NCBI GenBank assembly: GCA_964488495.1
Contig: CAZAUQ010000014.1
Coordinates: 1 to 41,325, forward strand
Length of the DNA stretch: 41,325 nucleotides
DNA from: UBA1402 sp964488495
Lineage (GTDB): Bacteria; Bacteroidota; Bacteroidia; Bacteroidales; UBA1402
Reading direction: 5' to 3'
Shown here: in pieces, positions 25,649 to 33,255 of the stretch
Layout of the letters: each line of letters starts with the position of its first letter
Numbering within the stretch: the stretch's first letter is position 1
The notes under the pieces: model-generated
Seen by the model: only the letters and a program-made list of their open reading frames with translations
Database searches by the model: none
What the model was told of the DNA's origin: nothing
Translations under genes and position numbers: made by a program

Positions 25649-25682
25649 TTGACTGTCCTGCTGGTCAGTGCTGATTTTTTAT
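25649..25682 (+). terminator. Possible weak terminator after the symporter gene
   Basis: A short ACTG...CAGT stem is followed by GCTGATTTTTT. The stem is only 4-5 bp, so the call is weak. Confidence 0.25.
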
Positions 25683-25701
25683 TTTCCTGAACTTTTTTGA
25701 T

Positions 25702-25709
25702 TATTTTTG
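25702..25709 (+). promoter_or_regulatory. Putative -7 element of the GH43-kdsA-kdsD operon
   Basis: TATTTTTG fits TAnnTTTG. With a start codon at 25839 it implies an untranslated leader of about 120 nt. No -33 TTTG at the standard distance. Confidence 0.4.
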
Positions 25710-25756
25710 TGCTCAGCGATGAGCTTTCTGTAAGGCGATGCCTAATTGTTTGCTCT

Positions 25757-25773
25757 GTTGCAATTTTTGCAAC
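25757..25773 (+). repeat. Perfect hairpin in the GH43 leader
   Basis: GTTGCAA (25757-25763), loop TTT, TTGCAAC (25767-25773), a perfect 7-bp stem within the inferred 120-nt leader. No U-tract follows directly, so it is not an obvious terminator. Confidence 0.5.
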
Positions 25774-25838
25774 TAATTGCTTCTTAGTACATTGTGAGGC
25801 ACAAATTTATTGTTTATACAACACTAACTTCTTTTGCT

Positions 25839-27818
25839 ATGAACCAACAAGTATTTACCTTCTCAACCAAAAAGAAATTGTTTCGATCAGGCACTATTGT
25901 TATGGTTTTGATTCTGACAACTCTATTCTTCACCACCTGTCTACAAGCACAACATCCCTCACCCAGCCACGGCCCTTACAGCGCTTATCTGTTCGCTTAT
26001 TTTACCGGAAACAACATCGATCAGGAAGCCGTACATTTTGCCATCAGCGCGGACGGTTACAACTATCTGGCACTGAACGACAACAAACCCGTACTAAATT
26101 CAAGTGACATCAGTTCTACCGGCGGAGTGCGCGATCCCCATATCTTGCGGGGCGAAGACGGAAAAACATTTTATATGGTGCTTACCGACATGGTCTCGGC
26201 CAAGGGCTGGAGTTCCAACCGGGCGATGGTTTTGCTCAAATCAACCGACCTGATCAACTGGCAATCGAGCGTAGTAAATATTCAGAAAAAATACCCCAAT
26301 CAGGAAAACCTCTTACGTGTATGGGCTCCACAAACCATCTTCGACAAAGAAGCAGGTAAATACATGATCTACTGGTCGATGATGCACAGCGGAGGCCCCG
26401 ATATCATTTATTATGCTTATGCCAACGAAGACTTTACTGATATCGAAGGCGAACCCAAACAACTGTTTTTCCCCGCAAACGGCCGGTCTTGCATAGACGG
26501 AGATATTATTTACAAAGACAGCGTTTATCACATGTTCTACAAAACCGAAGGCCACGGCAACGGCATCAAACACGCCAGTACCGCTTCACTCACTTCGGGC
26601 CAGTGGACAGAATCGGACGACTACAAGCAGCAAACACGAGAGGCCGTGGAAGGTTCTTCCGTGTTTAAACATCTGGCCGATAACAAATACATCCTGATGT
26701 ACGATGTATATATGAAGGGCAGCTATCAATTCACCGAAAGTAGCGATTTGGAAAATTTCAAAATCATTGACGAAGCCGTTTCGATGAATTTCCATCCCCG
26801 TCACGGCACCATTATTCCCATTACCAGGACTGAACTGAAATCACTGATAGAGAAATGGGGCAAGCCCGAGGGATTTCCTGCTCTCAAAGGCAACCCCGTG
26901 CTCAACGGCTATTATGCCGATCCCGATGTGCTTTTTTCCCAAAAAACAGGTAAATACTACATCTATCCCACCAGCGACGGTTTCGACGGCTGGAGCGGTA
27001 CCTACTTCAAAACCTTCTCCTCGGACGATTTGCTCAACTGGACCGACGAAGGCATCATACTTGACCTGAAAACCGATGTAAGCTGGGCCGATCGCAACGC
27101 CTGGGCTCCCTGCATTATCGAGATAAAGAGTAAGAGTAATTATAAGTACTATTACTATTTTACGGCTGCCCAAAGAATCGGAGTGGCCGTGGCTGACCAT
27201 CCAACCGGACCTTTTATGGATTCTGGCAAGGCCTTGATCGACTTTAAACCCGAAGGCATCAACCGGGGCCAGGAAATTGATCCTGAAGTCTTTTTTGATC
27301 CTAAATCCAAAAAGAATTATTTGTATTGGGGAAATGGTTATCTGGCTGTAGCTGAACTCAATAAAGATATGATTTCCCTCAAAGAAAATAGTCTGAAAGT
27401 GATCACGCCCGACCGGACTTTCCGCGAAGGGGCCACGGTGTTTTACCGTGAAGGCCTCTATTATTTCCTTTGGTCTGAAAACGATACCCGCGATCCGGAT
27501 TACCGGGTGCGTTACGGTACCTCCAAATCACCTCTGGGGCCTATCGATGTGCCCAATGACAACCTGGTAATCTCCAAAAATTCAGAAGAAGGCATCTACG
27601 GAACCGGACATAATTCAGTGCTGCAAATTCCGGGCAAAGACGAATGGTACATCGTTTACCATCGCTTCAACTGGCCTGCAGGCATCCACATGGGGCGTGC
27701 CGCAGGTTTCCACCGCGAAGTCTGCATAGACAAAATGGAATTCAGACCCGATGGCTCAATTATTCAGGTGATTCCAACGCACAAAAGCATCGATCCGCTT
27801 TTAAAAAACAAACCATGA
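25839..27818 (+). CDS. Tandem GH43 arabinofuranosidase/xylosidase-like enzyme
   Basis: A 659-residue protein with two five-bladed beta-propeller GH43 domains. Domain 1 (about 40-345) has GGVRDPHIL, IDGDIIYKD and AVEGSSVF; domain 2 (about 350-655) has YYADPDVL, EIDPEVFFD and FREGATVF. Thus both keep the Asp-Asp-Glu catalytic triad. An N-terminal hydrophobic segment ending CLQAQ is a signal peptide; start at 25839 is preferred to 25794, with an internal Met (MVLILTT) as another option. Likely releases arabinofuranose or xylose from plant glycans. Its last bases overlap kdsA (ATGA 27815-27818), an unusual coupling to a core lipopolysaccharide gene. Confidence 0.85.
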   Translation: MNQQVFTFSTKKKLFRSGTIVMVLILTTLFFTTCLQAQHPSPSHGPYSAYLFAYFTGNNIDQEAVHFAISADGYNYLALNDNKPVLNSSDISSTGGVRDPHILRGEDGKTFYMVLTDMVSAKGWSSNRAMVLLKSTDLINWQSSVVNIQKKYPNQENLLRVWAPQTIFDKEAGKYMIYWSMMHSGGPDIIYYAYANEDFTDIEGEPKQLFFPANGRSCIDGDIIYKDSVYHMFYKTEGHGNGIKHASTASLTSGQWTESDDYKQQTREAVEGSSVFKHLADNKYILMYDVYMKGSYQFTESSDLENFKIIDEAVSMNFHPRHGTIIPITRTELKSLIEKWGKPEGFPALKGNPVLNGYYADPDVLFSQKTGKYYIYPTSDGFDGWSGTYFKTFSSDDLLNWTDEGIILDLKTDVSWADRNAWAPCIIEIKSKSNYKYYYYFTAAQRIGVAVADHPTGPFMDSGKALIDFKPEGINRGQEIDPEVFFDPKSKKNYLYWGNGYLAVAELNKDMISLKENSLKVITPDRTFREGATVFYREGLYYFLWSENDTRDPDYRVRYGTSKSPLGPIDVPNDNLVISKNSEEGIYGTGHNSVLQIPGKDEWYIVYHRFNWPAGIHMGRAAGFHREVCIDKMEFRPDGSIIQVIPTHKSIDPLLKNKP

Positions 27819-28651
27819 TCGAGGTTAGCCGCATTAAGATTGCCAACAAGCTGTTCATTGGCGGAAAAGCCGGATTTGTGCTGATTGCCGGCCCCTGCGC
27901 CATCGAAAGCGCTGCCATGGCTTTTGACACAGCGGCCGCTATCAGGGAGCTGTGTCTGGAATTAAACATTCCACTGGTATTCAAATCCTCGTTTGACAAA
28001 GCCAACCGTTCATCACTGCACTCGCCACGAGGTGTGGGTATGGAAAAAGGCCTGGCCGTATTGCAGGATATTAAAACGAAGTTGCAAATTCCGGTGCTGA
28101 CCGATGTGCACGAAAGCGGACAATGTGCTCCTGTGGCCGAAGTGGTTGATATTCTGCAGATACCGGCTTTTCTCTCGCGCCAGACCGATCTCCTGCTCGC
28201 TGCCGCCCGTACAGGCAAAGTAGTCAATATCAAAAAAGGGCAATTCATGGCTCCCTGGGATATGCGCAATGTCATCACCAAAATGGAAGAGGCCGGCAAT
28301 AAAAAAATTTTGCTCTGTGAGCGTGGCAGTTGCTTTGGCTATAACAATCTGGTGGTGGACATGACCGGCTTGCCAGAAATGCGTTCGTACGGTTATCCGG
28401 TGGTGTTTGATGCCACGCATTCGGTGCAAAAACCCGGAGGGCTGGGCAACAGCAGCGGTGGCAACCGAGAGATGATTCCTCCTTTGATTCGTGCCGCTAT
28501 GGCTGTAGGTGTAGACGGCCTCTTTCTCGAAGTTCACCCCGATCCCGACCGGGCTATTTCGGACGGGCCCAATCAACTCCGGCTGGATAGCCTCAAAGGT
28601 ATTCTGCAACAAGCGGCAGCCCTGGATAAGCTGGTCAAGAATGTATGTTAA
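27815..28651 (+). CDS. kdsA: 3-deoxy-D-manno-octulosonate 8-phosphate synthase
   Basis: A 278-residue cytosolic aldolase-type enzyme that condenses phosphoenolpyruvate with D-arabinose 5-phosphate to Kdo-8-phosphate, the committed step of Kdo and lipid A-core synthesis. Landmarks are IAGPCAIES, FKSSFDKANRSS, LTDVHE, MRSYGYPVVFDATHSVQ and FLEVHPDPD. Cys at the GPCAIES position is typical of the metal-dependent class (Asn in the E. coli metal-free class). The start at 27815 gives the normal family length; the longer open frame upstream reads within GH43. It overlaps GH43 by 4 nt and kdsD by 7 nt. Confidence 0.95.
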   Translation: MIEVSRIKIANKLFIGGKAGFVLIAGPCAIESAAMAFDTAAAIRELCLELNIPLVFKSSFDKANRSSLHSPRGVGMEKGLAVLQDIKTKLQIPVLTDVHESGQCAPVAEVVDILQIPAFLSRQTDLLLAAARTGKVVNIKKGQFMAPWDMRNVITKMEEAGNKKILLCERGSCFGYNNLVVDMTGLPEMRSYGYPVVFDATHSVQKPGGLGNSSGGNREMIPPLIRAAMAVGVDGLFLEVHPDPDRAISDGPNQLRLDSLKGILQQAAALDKLVKNVC

Positions 28652-29613
28652 TTATGGATTATGCAGAGATAAGTCGTTCGGTGTTTGAACAGGAAATGGC
28701 AGCACTGGCCAAAGTCTGCGCCCAAATTGGGCCTGAAATGAATGCCCTGGTGGACTTGATTTACAAGAGCCCGGGCAAAGTCGTCGTGACAGGCATAGGC
28801 AAAACAGGGCATATCGGACGAAAAATAGCAGCCTCACTGGCTTCCACAGGTACTCCGGCTATTTTTATGAATGCCACGGAAGCCGTTCACGGCGATTTGG
28901 GGATGCTGAGCGCGGGCGATATTGTTATTGCTATCTCCAACAGCGGGAGCAGCCTGGAAATCACCAACATCCTTCCCTCGCTTCGAAAAATAGGCAGCCA
29001 TTTAGTGGCCATGACCGGTCGGCCCGAATCTGTCCTGGGCAAAGAAGCCGAGCTTGTATTAAACACCGCCGTTGATTCCGAAGCCTGCCCGCTGGGCCTG
29101 GCTCCCACCTGTTCTACCACTGCCTGCCTGGTCATGGGTGATGCCCTGTGTATCAGCCTGATGCAAAGGAGGGGTTTCAGCAGCGAACAATATGCCTTGT
29201 ACCACCCGGGCGGGGCTCTGGGCCGCCGTTTGCTCACCAGAGTGGAAGACCTCATGAGCAGAGATATTCCCACCGTACTCGAAAGCGATCTCTTCAAGGA
29301 TGTCATTTATACCATCAGCGATCGTCGCAAGGGCATGACCATGGTTGTCAATAAAGAAGGACAAATGACGGGCATCATTACCGACGGTGATATTCGTCGC
29401 GCCGTGCAACGTTACGACGATATCATCAAAAAAACAGCCCTGGATTTCATGACCCGGGGCTTCAAAAAGATCAGCGCTCAAGCTCAGATTGAGGACGCCC
29501 TGCGTATGATGACCCAAAACAAAATAACTTCACTGGCAGTCACTGAAAACGAACAGTCCGACAAGATGGTGGGACTCATCACCATTCACGACATTATTGA
29601 TTGCGAGAAATAG
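28645..29613 (+). CDS. kdsD: D-arabinose-5-phosphate isomerase
   Basis: A 322-residue KpsF/KdsD-type enzyme interconverting ribulose 5-phosphate and arabinose 5-phosphate, the substrate of KdsA. The N-terminal SIS domain (about 35-190) shows TGIGKTGHIGRKIAASLASTGTPA and ISNSGSSLEI, and two CBS domains follow (about 205-320; GMTMVVNKEGQMTGIITDGDIRR). The ATG at 28645 overlaps the kdsA end by 7 nt; ATG 28654 (MDYAEIS) is a second possible start. Co-location with kdsA gives a self-contained two-step Kdo precursor module. Confidence 0.93.
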   Translation: MLIMDYAEISRSVFEQEMAALAKVCAQIGPEMNALVDLIYKSPGKVVVTGIGKTGHIGRKIAASLASTGTPAIFMNATEAVHGDLGMLSAGDIVIAISNSGSSLEITNILPSLRKIGSHLVAMTGRPESVLGKEAELVLNTAVDSEACPLGLAPTCSTTACLVMGDALCISLMQRRGFSSEQYALYHPGGALGRRLLTRVEDLMSRDIPTVLESDLFKDVIYTISDRRKGMTMVVNKEGQMTGIITDGDIRRAVQRYDDIIKKTALDFMTRGFKKISAQAQIEDALRMMTQNKITSLAVTENEQSDKMVGLITIHDIIDCEK

Positions 29614-29626
29614 TTCCGGGCTGGTG

Positions 29627-30547
29627 TTAGTTGTTTTCCGCCTCCATCAGCAGGCAATTTTCTTTATCCAACTCTGTTTCGATGGTATAATGCTCAAAAC
29701 GATAGTTCTCCAGAATGGACTTAATCTCTTCTTTTACTCTTATTAATTGATCGAAACTCTCCAGTTTTTCCAACTTGACATGGGTGGTAAACACATGGCG
29801 TTCCCCGTCGAGCGACCAGATATGCGTATGATGCAAGGACTGCACATGAGCTGTCCGGGCGATTCTCTGCTCGATTTCATTCAGATTGATGTCGGCGGGT
29901 ACGCCTTGTAAAAACAGAAAGACCGTTTCTTTCAGTCTTTTGGTGACACCCCATAAAATAAACAAGGTGATAAACAACGAAAGTGCCGGATCCAGATAAT
30001 GGATATCCTTAAAGTGCAATATTATGGCCACGATCAACACGGCTACCCAACCCAGTAAGTCTTCGAGCAAATGCCAGGAAACCACTTTTTCGTTGAGCGT
30101 TTTGCCCGAGCTCATTTTCCAGGCAGCATAGCCGTTGACCAATATTCCGATAATGGCAAAAATCAGCATACCCCCGGCATCGGAATGTTGCGGATGCAAT
30201 ATTCGGCCCACGGCTTCATAAACAACATAAATTGAGCCGGCTATAAGCACAACGCTGTTAATTAATGCGCCCAGCAGGGAAAATCGCCTATAGCCAAACG
30301 AATATTTTTTGTCGGGATGTTGTTTGGATTTCTTATCAAGATACCAGGCCGTTCCCAAAGATAAACTGTCGCCCAGGTCATGAACGGCATCCGAAACAAT
30401 GGCAATGCTGTTCACGTACAAGCCGCCTATAAATTCAAACAAGGTAAATCCCAGGTTCAGAAAAAAGGCAATCCGAAGGTTTTTGCCCGTTTGCCCATGG
30501 CCATGAGAATGGTCATGCTGATGATGCTGATGAGTATGCTTTACCAT
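29627..30547 (-). CDS. CDF-family divalent metal exporter (CzcD/ZitB-like)
   Basis: A 306-residue cation diffusion facilitator exporting Zn(II) or related ions in exchange for protons. The N-terminus is a His-rich metal-binding stretch (THQHHQHDHSHGHG). Helix II has SDAVHDLGDS and helix V WHLLEDLLG, supplying the transport-site His/Asp set; the C-terminal cytosolic domain has HVQSLHHTHIWSLDGE. It is the last gene of a four-gene cluster, 27 bp after DUF190. Confidence 0.92.
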   Translation of the reverse strand: MVKHTHQHHQHDHSHGHGQTGKNLRIAFFLNLGFTLFEFIGGLYVNSIAIVSDAVHDLGDSLSLGTAWYLDKKSKQHPDKKYSFGYRRFSLLGALINSVVLIAGSIYVVYEAVGRILHPQHSDAGGMLIFAIIGILVNGYAAWKMSSGKTLNEKVVSWHLLEDLLGWVAVLIVAIILHFKDIHYLDPALSLFITLFILWGVTKRLKETVFLFLQGVPADINLNEIEQRIARTAHVQSLHHTHIWSLDGERHVFTTHVKLEKLESFDQLIRVKEEIKSILENYRFEHYTIETELDKENCLLMEAENN

Positions 30548-30574
30548 ACTATTTTACTTTTTAGTTCCGCCGAA

Positions 30575-30928
30575 TCAATGTTTGTGGCCGGGTTTAGATA
30601 ACAAAACCCTGGCCTCTTGGAGTAATACCAGGCAACCGTAGCGCATACTTTCCAGATCAGGTTTGATGCTTTCATAAAAAGAAAGAATCTGATCCTCTGT
30701 ATCGATAATTTCAACAACAACCGGAAGTTTTTCGGATATTTCCCAAAACTTCTGCGAGAGAAGCCGGGAACTTGCACCGAAACCCAGCACACCTTTAAAA
30801 ACACTGGCTCCGGTCAGGCCAAATTCCTTTGCTTTAAACACCAGGTGTTCGTACAGCAGGCCATCCTTGTATTTATCGGTCGAACTCACAAAAATGCGTA
30901 AGATCAAGGAAGAAGAATTGTTTTCCAT
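30575..30928 (-). CDS. DUF190 family protein
   Basis: A 117-residue soluble protein of the DUF190 family, with a ferredoxin-like/PII-like layout. Landmarks are LRIFVSSTDKY, LTGASVFKGVLGFGA and LPVVVEIIDTED. DUF190 genes are commonly found next to crcB, as here (1-bp spacing to the crcB stop), so a role in fluoride response is likely. The molecular function is not known. Confidence 0.88.
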   Translation of the reverse strand: MENNSSSLILRIFVSSTDKYKDGLLYEHLVFKAKEFGLTGASVFKGVLGFGASSRLLSQKFWEISEKLPVVVEIIDTEDQILSFYESIKPDLESMRYGCLVLLQEARVLLSKPGHKH

Positions 30929-30929
30929 G

Positions 30930-31307
30930 TCAAATTGTTTTAATGATTAACCTTCCCAAAATAACTGCTCCTATCCCCAAAAACACGCTCAGACCCGAAT
31001 AATAGGCCAGGCGTAGTAATTCCCTGCCTTGCAGCAACAAAAAAGCCTCGTTCGAAAAAGAAGAAAAGGTGGTAAATCCACCACAAAGGCCGATCGTCAA
31101 AAACAAACGCCATTCGGGGGAAAGAAAATTCCCCTTTTCCGAAATCCCCAAAACTATTCCTATCACGAAACTACCGATAATATTTACCGTTAAAGTACCC
31201 CAGGGAAATACCGAAGTCTGCGAAAGTTGAAAGCCTCTTGTTACTAAAAAACGCAGAACAGTTCCTATAAAACCGCCTAATCCCACTATCAAAACCGATT
31301 TCAGCAT
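30930..31307 (-). CDS. crcB: Fluoride channel CrcB/Fluc
   Basis: A 125-residue, four-helix membrane protein forming dual-topology fluoride channels. Signatures are VGLGGFIGTVLRF, GTLTVNIIGSFVIG and the pore motif GLCGGFTTFSSF. The start at 31307 (MLKSVLIVG) is preferred over ATG 31325 because the latter overlaps the upstream lipoprotein stop and adds charged residues outside the family. No fluoride riboswitch could be present directly upstream since the gene is 7 bp behind the lipoprotein gene. Confidence 0.92.
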   Translation of the reverse strand: MLKSVLIVGLGGFIGTVLRFLVTRGFQLSQTSVFPWGTLTVNIIGSFVIGIVLGISEKGNFLSPEWRLFLTIGLCGGFTTFSSFSNEAFLLLQGRELLRLAYYSGLSVFLGIGAVILGRLIIKTI

Positions 31308-31314
31308 ACACTCT

Positions 31315-31914
31315 CTATTTTTCAATCAAGCTTTTCACTTTATTCAATTTGAGCCCTTTCAACCGGATAGTTATCATGTCCGGCCCGGCGTAATAGCGGA
31401 ACAAGACGCTGTTAGCTTTACGGATACGCTCAATTACTTTTTTATCAAGTGTATAAGTGAAGCGGGTAATTTTTTTGTTGTTTTCGGTGTAACCGGTAAC
31501 AACTTTTACTGTCGATGAATCGGCCCTTATCACCTCCTGGGTATTCTCTTGAATTTCTCTGGCATTTTCATATTCCAGACTGCTTACAGCAGGCTTAAAA
31601 ACCTCTTCATCAATAATGATATAAAGCTCGTTTTTTACCTGATAACTCATACTGCTTAACACCAGCACATCATATACCGTGTAATTGCTCCCCTGTGCAT
31701 TGACCTCTTTTACAATGGATTGTTCAATATTCAACATGGGTGATCTCCGGTCGGAAATCCGGTAATTCAAATCCAGTTCATAACGTTTGGCCGCCTGAAC
31801 CTGGTCGTATTTCTCATAGATTCTGCTGCCTAAAGAGCAGCCGGCTAATAAAAAAAGCATAAGCAAAAAGAGCAGGCTTACAAACTTATTCGGAAGAGGC
31901 ATCGTTGTTTTCAT
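31315..31914 (-). CDS. Hypothetical lipoprotein
   Basis: A 199-residue protein with a clear lipoprotein signal (MLFLLAGC). The start at 31914 is preceded by AGAAGGA, a good ribosome-binding site, and gives a normal signal peptide; the longer frame to 32040 does not. The mature part has mixed alpha/beta character with no recognised domain. It heads a likely operon with crcB, DUF190 and the CDF exporter (spacers 7, 1 and 27 bp). A TATTTTTG element at 31980-31973 is a plausible promoter. Function unknown. Confidence 0.7.
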   Translation of the reverse strand: MKTTMPLPNKFVSLLFLLMLFLLAGCSLGSRIYEKYDQVQAAKRYELDLNYRISDRRSPMLNIEQSIVKEVNAQGSNYTVYDVLVLSSMSYQVKNELYIIIDEEVFKPAVSSLEYENAREIQENTQEVIRADSSTVKVVTGYTENNKKITRFTYTLDKKVIERIRKANSVLFRYYAGPDMITIRLKGLKLNKVKSLIEK

Positions 31915-31972
31915 TCCTTCTAGTTGATTTTTATTACAGGAAACAATCGGGTATTTTTGCAGATGGCAGCCA

Positions 31973-31980
31973 CAAAAATA
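31973..31980 (-). promoter_or_regulatory. Putative -7 element for the lipoprotein-crcB operon
   Basis: Minus strand TATTTTTG fits TAnnTTTG, 58 bp upstream of the start codon. No clear -33 element. Confidence 0.4.
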
Positions 31981-32070
31981 TAAAAAATTCCTTTGCTTTT
32001 TGCGCACAGTATAATTGGGCTGAAAATAGACATTCAGCAAGATTTGTATATTTTTACTGAATGCTTTCTG

Positions 32071-32078
32071 TATTTTTG
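32071..32078 (+). promoter_or_regulatory. Putative -7 element for the AraC-family gene
   Basis: TATTTTTG fits TAnnTTTG, 20 bp before the start at 32099; the nearest TTTG is 24 bp upstream (32043-32046), longer than usual. Confidence 0.45.
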
Positions 32079-32098
32079 CACAGGTCTTTGTTTATGCT

Positions 32099-33043
32099 AT
32101 GGATGTTCAGGAAATCAGCAAAAAGGAGTATACGGCCAGGATCAACCGAGTGATGGATTACATTGGGCAACATCTCGATAAAAACATAGATTTGTCGACC
32201 ATGGCAGAAGTTGCCGCCTTCTCGCCCTATCATTTTCACCGGATTTTTAGCTATTTAGTCAACGAAACTCCCAACAATTTTGTTACCCGGCTTCGCCTCG
32301 AAAAAGCCGCCCAATTCTTACAAAACAGCCCAAACAGCAGCATCAGTGATATTGCTTTTCGTTGCGGTTTTGCCAATATCTCCTCATTCAGCCGGGCTTT
32401 TAAACTGTATTTCGGATTGAGCGCCAAAGCTTTTCGGACTCAGAATAAAGCCATTTTCGTCAAAGACGGCATACGATATAGCAAGAATGGCAAAATCATT
32501 AGCAAGATCGGAAAAAACGATCAGCCGGTAAACGGACAACTTTGCAGCGTCGAACTTAAACAAATTCTCATTATGGAAACAAAAATCGAAGTTAAGCAAA
32601 TGCCGGCGTTCAATTTAATCTATTGCCGGCACATGGGCGCATTCGACAAAATCGGACAAGCCTACGAAAAATTATTTAAATGGGCAGGAGCCCGCGGGCT
32701 GGCAGGACCCGGCACCAAAACCATCACCGTTTATCACGATGATCCCGCCATCACACATGTGGACAAGGTCCGCCAGGATGCCTGCATTATAGTTAACGAA
32801 GAAGTCAAGGTTGAAGGTGAAATTGGCAAATCAAAGCTGCCTGCCGGAAAATACGCAGTCGGACACTTTGAAATCAAAGAAACCGAATTCGAACAGGCCT
32901 GGAACACCATGTGTGCATGGTTCACCGAAAGCGGCTATCAGCCGGGCGAGGGTTGCACCTACGAACTTTACCACAACCATTACAGCGATCATGCCGAACA
33001 TCGCTTTGTCGTAGACATTTGTATTCCGGTTAAACCGCTTTGA
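32099..33043 (+). CDS. AraC-family regulator with GyrI-like effector domain
   Basis: A 314-residue transcription regulator. The N-terminal part (about 15-120) is an AraC double HTH: LSTMAEVAAFSPYHFHRIFSYLVNE and ISDIAFRCGFANISSFSRAFKLYFGLSAKAFR. From about residue 158 (TKIEVKQMPAFNLIYCRHMG) a GyrI-like/effector-binding domain follows, the layout of the Rob/SAV-type regulators that bind small hydrophobic drugs. HTH-first order is typical of this subgroup. It stands alone, divergent from the lipoprotein operon. Targets unknown. Confidence 0.9.
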   Translation: MDVQEISKKEYTARINRVMDYIGQHLDKNIDLSTMAEVAAFSPYHFHRIFSYLVNETPNNFVTRLRLEKAAQFLQNSPNSSISDIAFRCGFANISSFSRAFKLYFGLSAKAFRTQNKAIFVKDGIRYSKNGKIISKIGKNDQPVNGQLCSVELKQILIMETKIEVKQMPAFNLIYCRHMGAFDKIGQAYEKLFKWAGARGLAGPGTKTITVYHDDPAITHVDKVRQDACIIVNEEVKVEGEIGKSKLPAGKYAVGHFEIKETEFEQAWNTMCAWFTESGYQPGEGCTYELYHNHYSDHAEHRFVVDICIPVKPL

Positions 33044-33071
33044 AAACTGTGTGTTAAACCGCTTTAAAAAC
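33029..33071. repeat. Duplicated 3' end of the AraC-family gene
   Basis: GTTAAACCGCTTTGAAAAC (33029-33047) recurs as GTTAAACCGCTTTAAAAAC (33053-33071), one mismatch, period 24 bp. The first copy covers the last codons and stop of the AraC gene, the second is non-coding. Confidence 0.7.
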
Positions 33072-33129
33072 CCAAAATTAAATCGTGTGGGGCTGTCTCA
33101 AAACAACTATTCAACCAAAAAAACAGTAA

Positions 33130-33249
33130 GGTGTCTTAGAAGTGCCCAACTGCAAGACAATGAGATTGAGGGCAAAGGAACGTACTTGAAGTACGTGACT
33201 GAGCCCGAATATCGAAAGTAACGCAGCAGTTGGGCACTAATAAGACACC
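33130..33249. repeat. Nested inverted-repeat element between converging genes
   Basis: Outer arms 33130-33153 and 33226-33249 are complementary over 24 bp with only two adjacent mismatches (core CCCAACTGC / GCAGTTGGG). Inside lie GGGC (33170-33173) with GCCC (33203-33206), and a central palindrome ACGTACTTGAAGTACGT (33180-33196). The whole 120-bp unit fills most of the spacer between the AraC gene and the DUF2812 gene. It looks like a REP/MITE-type intergenic repeat or structured RNA; it could also end transcription from both sides. Only one copy is visible here. Confidence 0.75.
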
Positions 33250-33255
33250 GACATT

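Noticed and set aside
25697..26107. 136-residue reading frame overlapping GH43
   Set aside because: Out of frame with the GH43 signal peptide and first propeller, low-complexity in its second half; a shadow frame.
31308..31330. Fluoride riboswitch before crcB
   Set aside because: Only 7 bp separate crcB from the upstream lipoprotein gene, and no crcB-motif structure is seen in the leader of the operon.
33089..33103. GGGGCTGTCTCAAAA resembling an insertion-sequence end
   Set aside because: No inverted partner and no transposase in the window, so no mobile element is called; mentioned only with the adjacent repeat element.
33144..33235. Integron attC site
   Set aside because: Core boxes fit by pattern but the symmetry runs far outside them, no paired L boxes are seen, and there is no integrase gene; kept only as an alternative reading.
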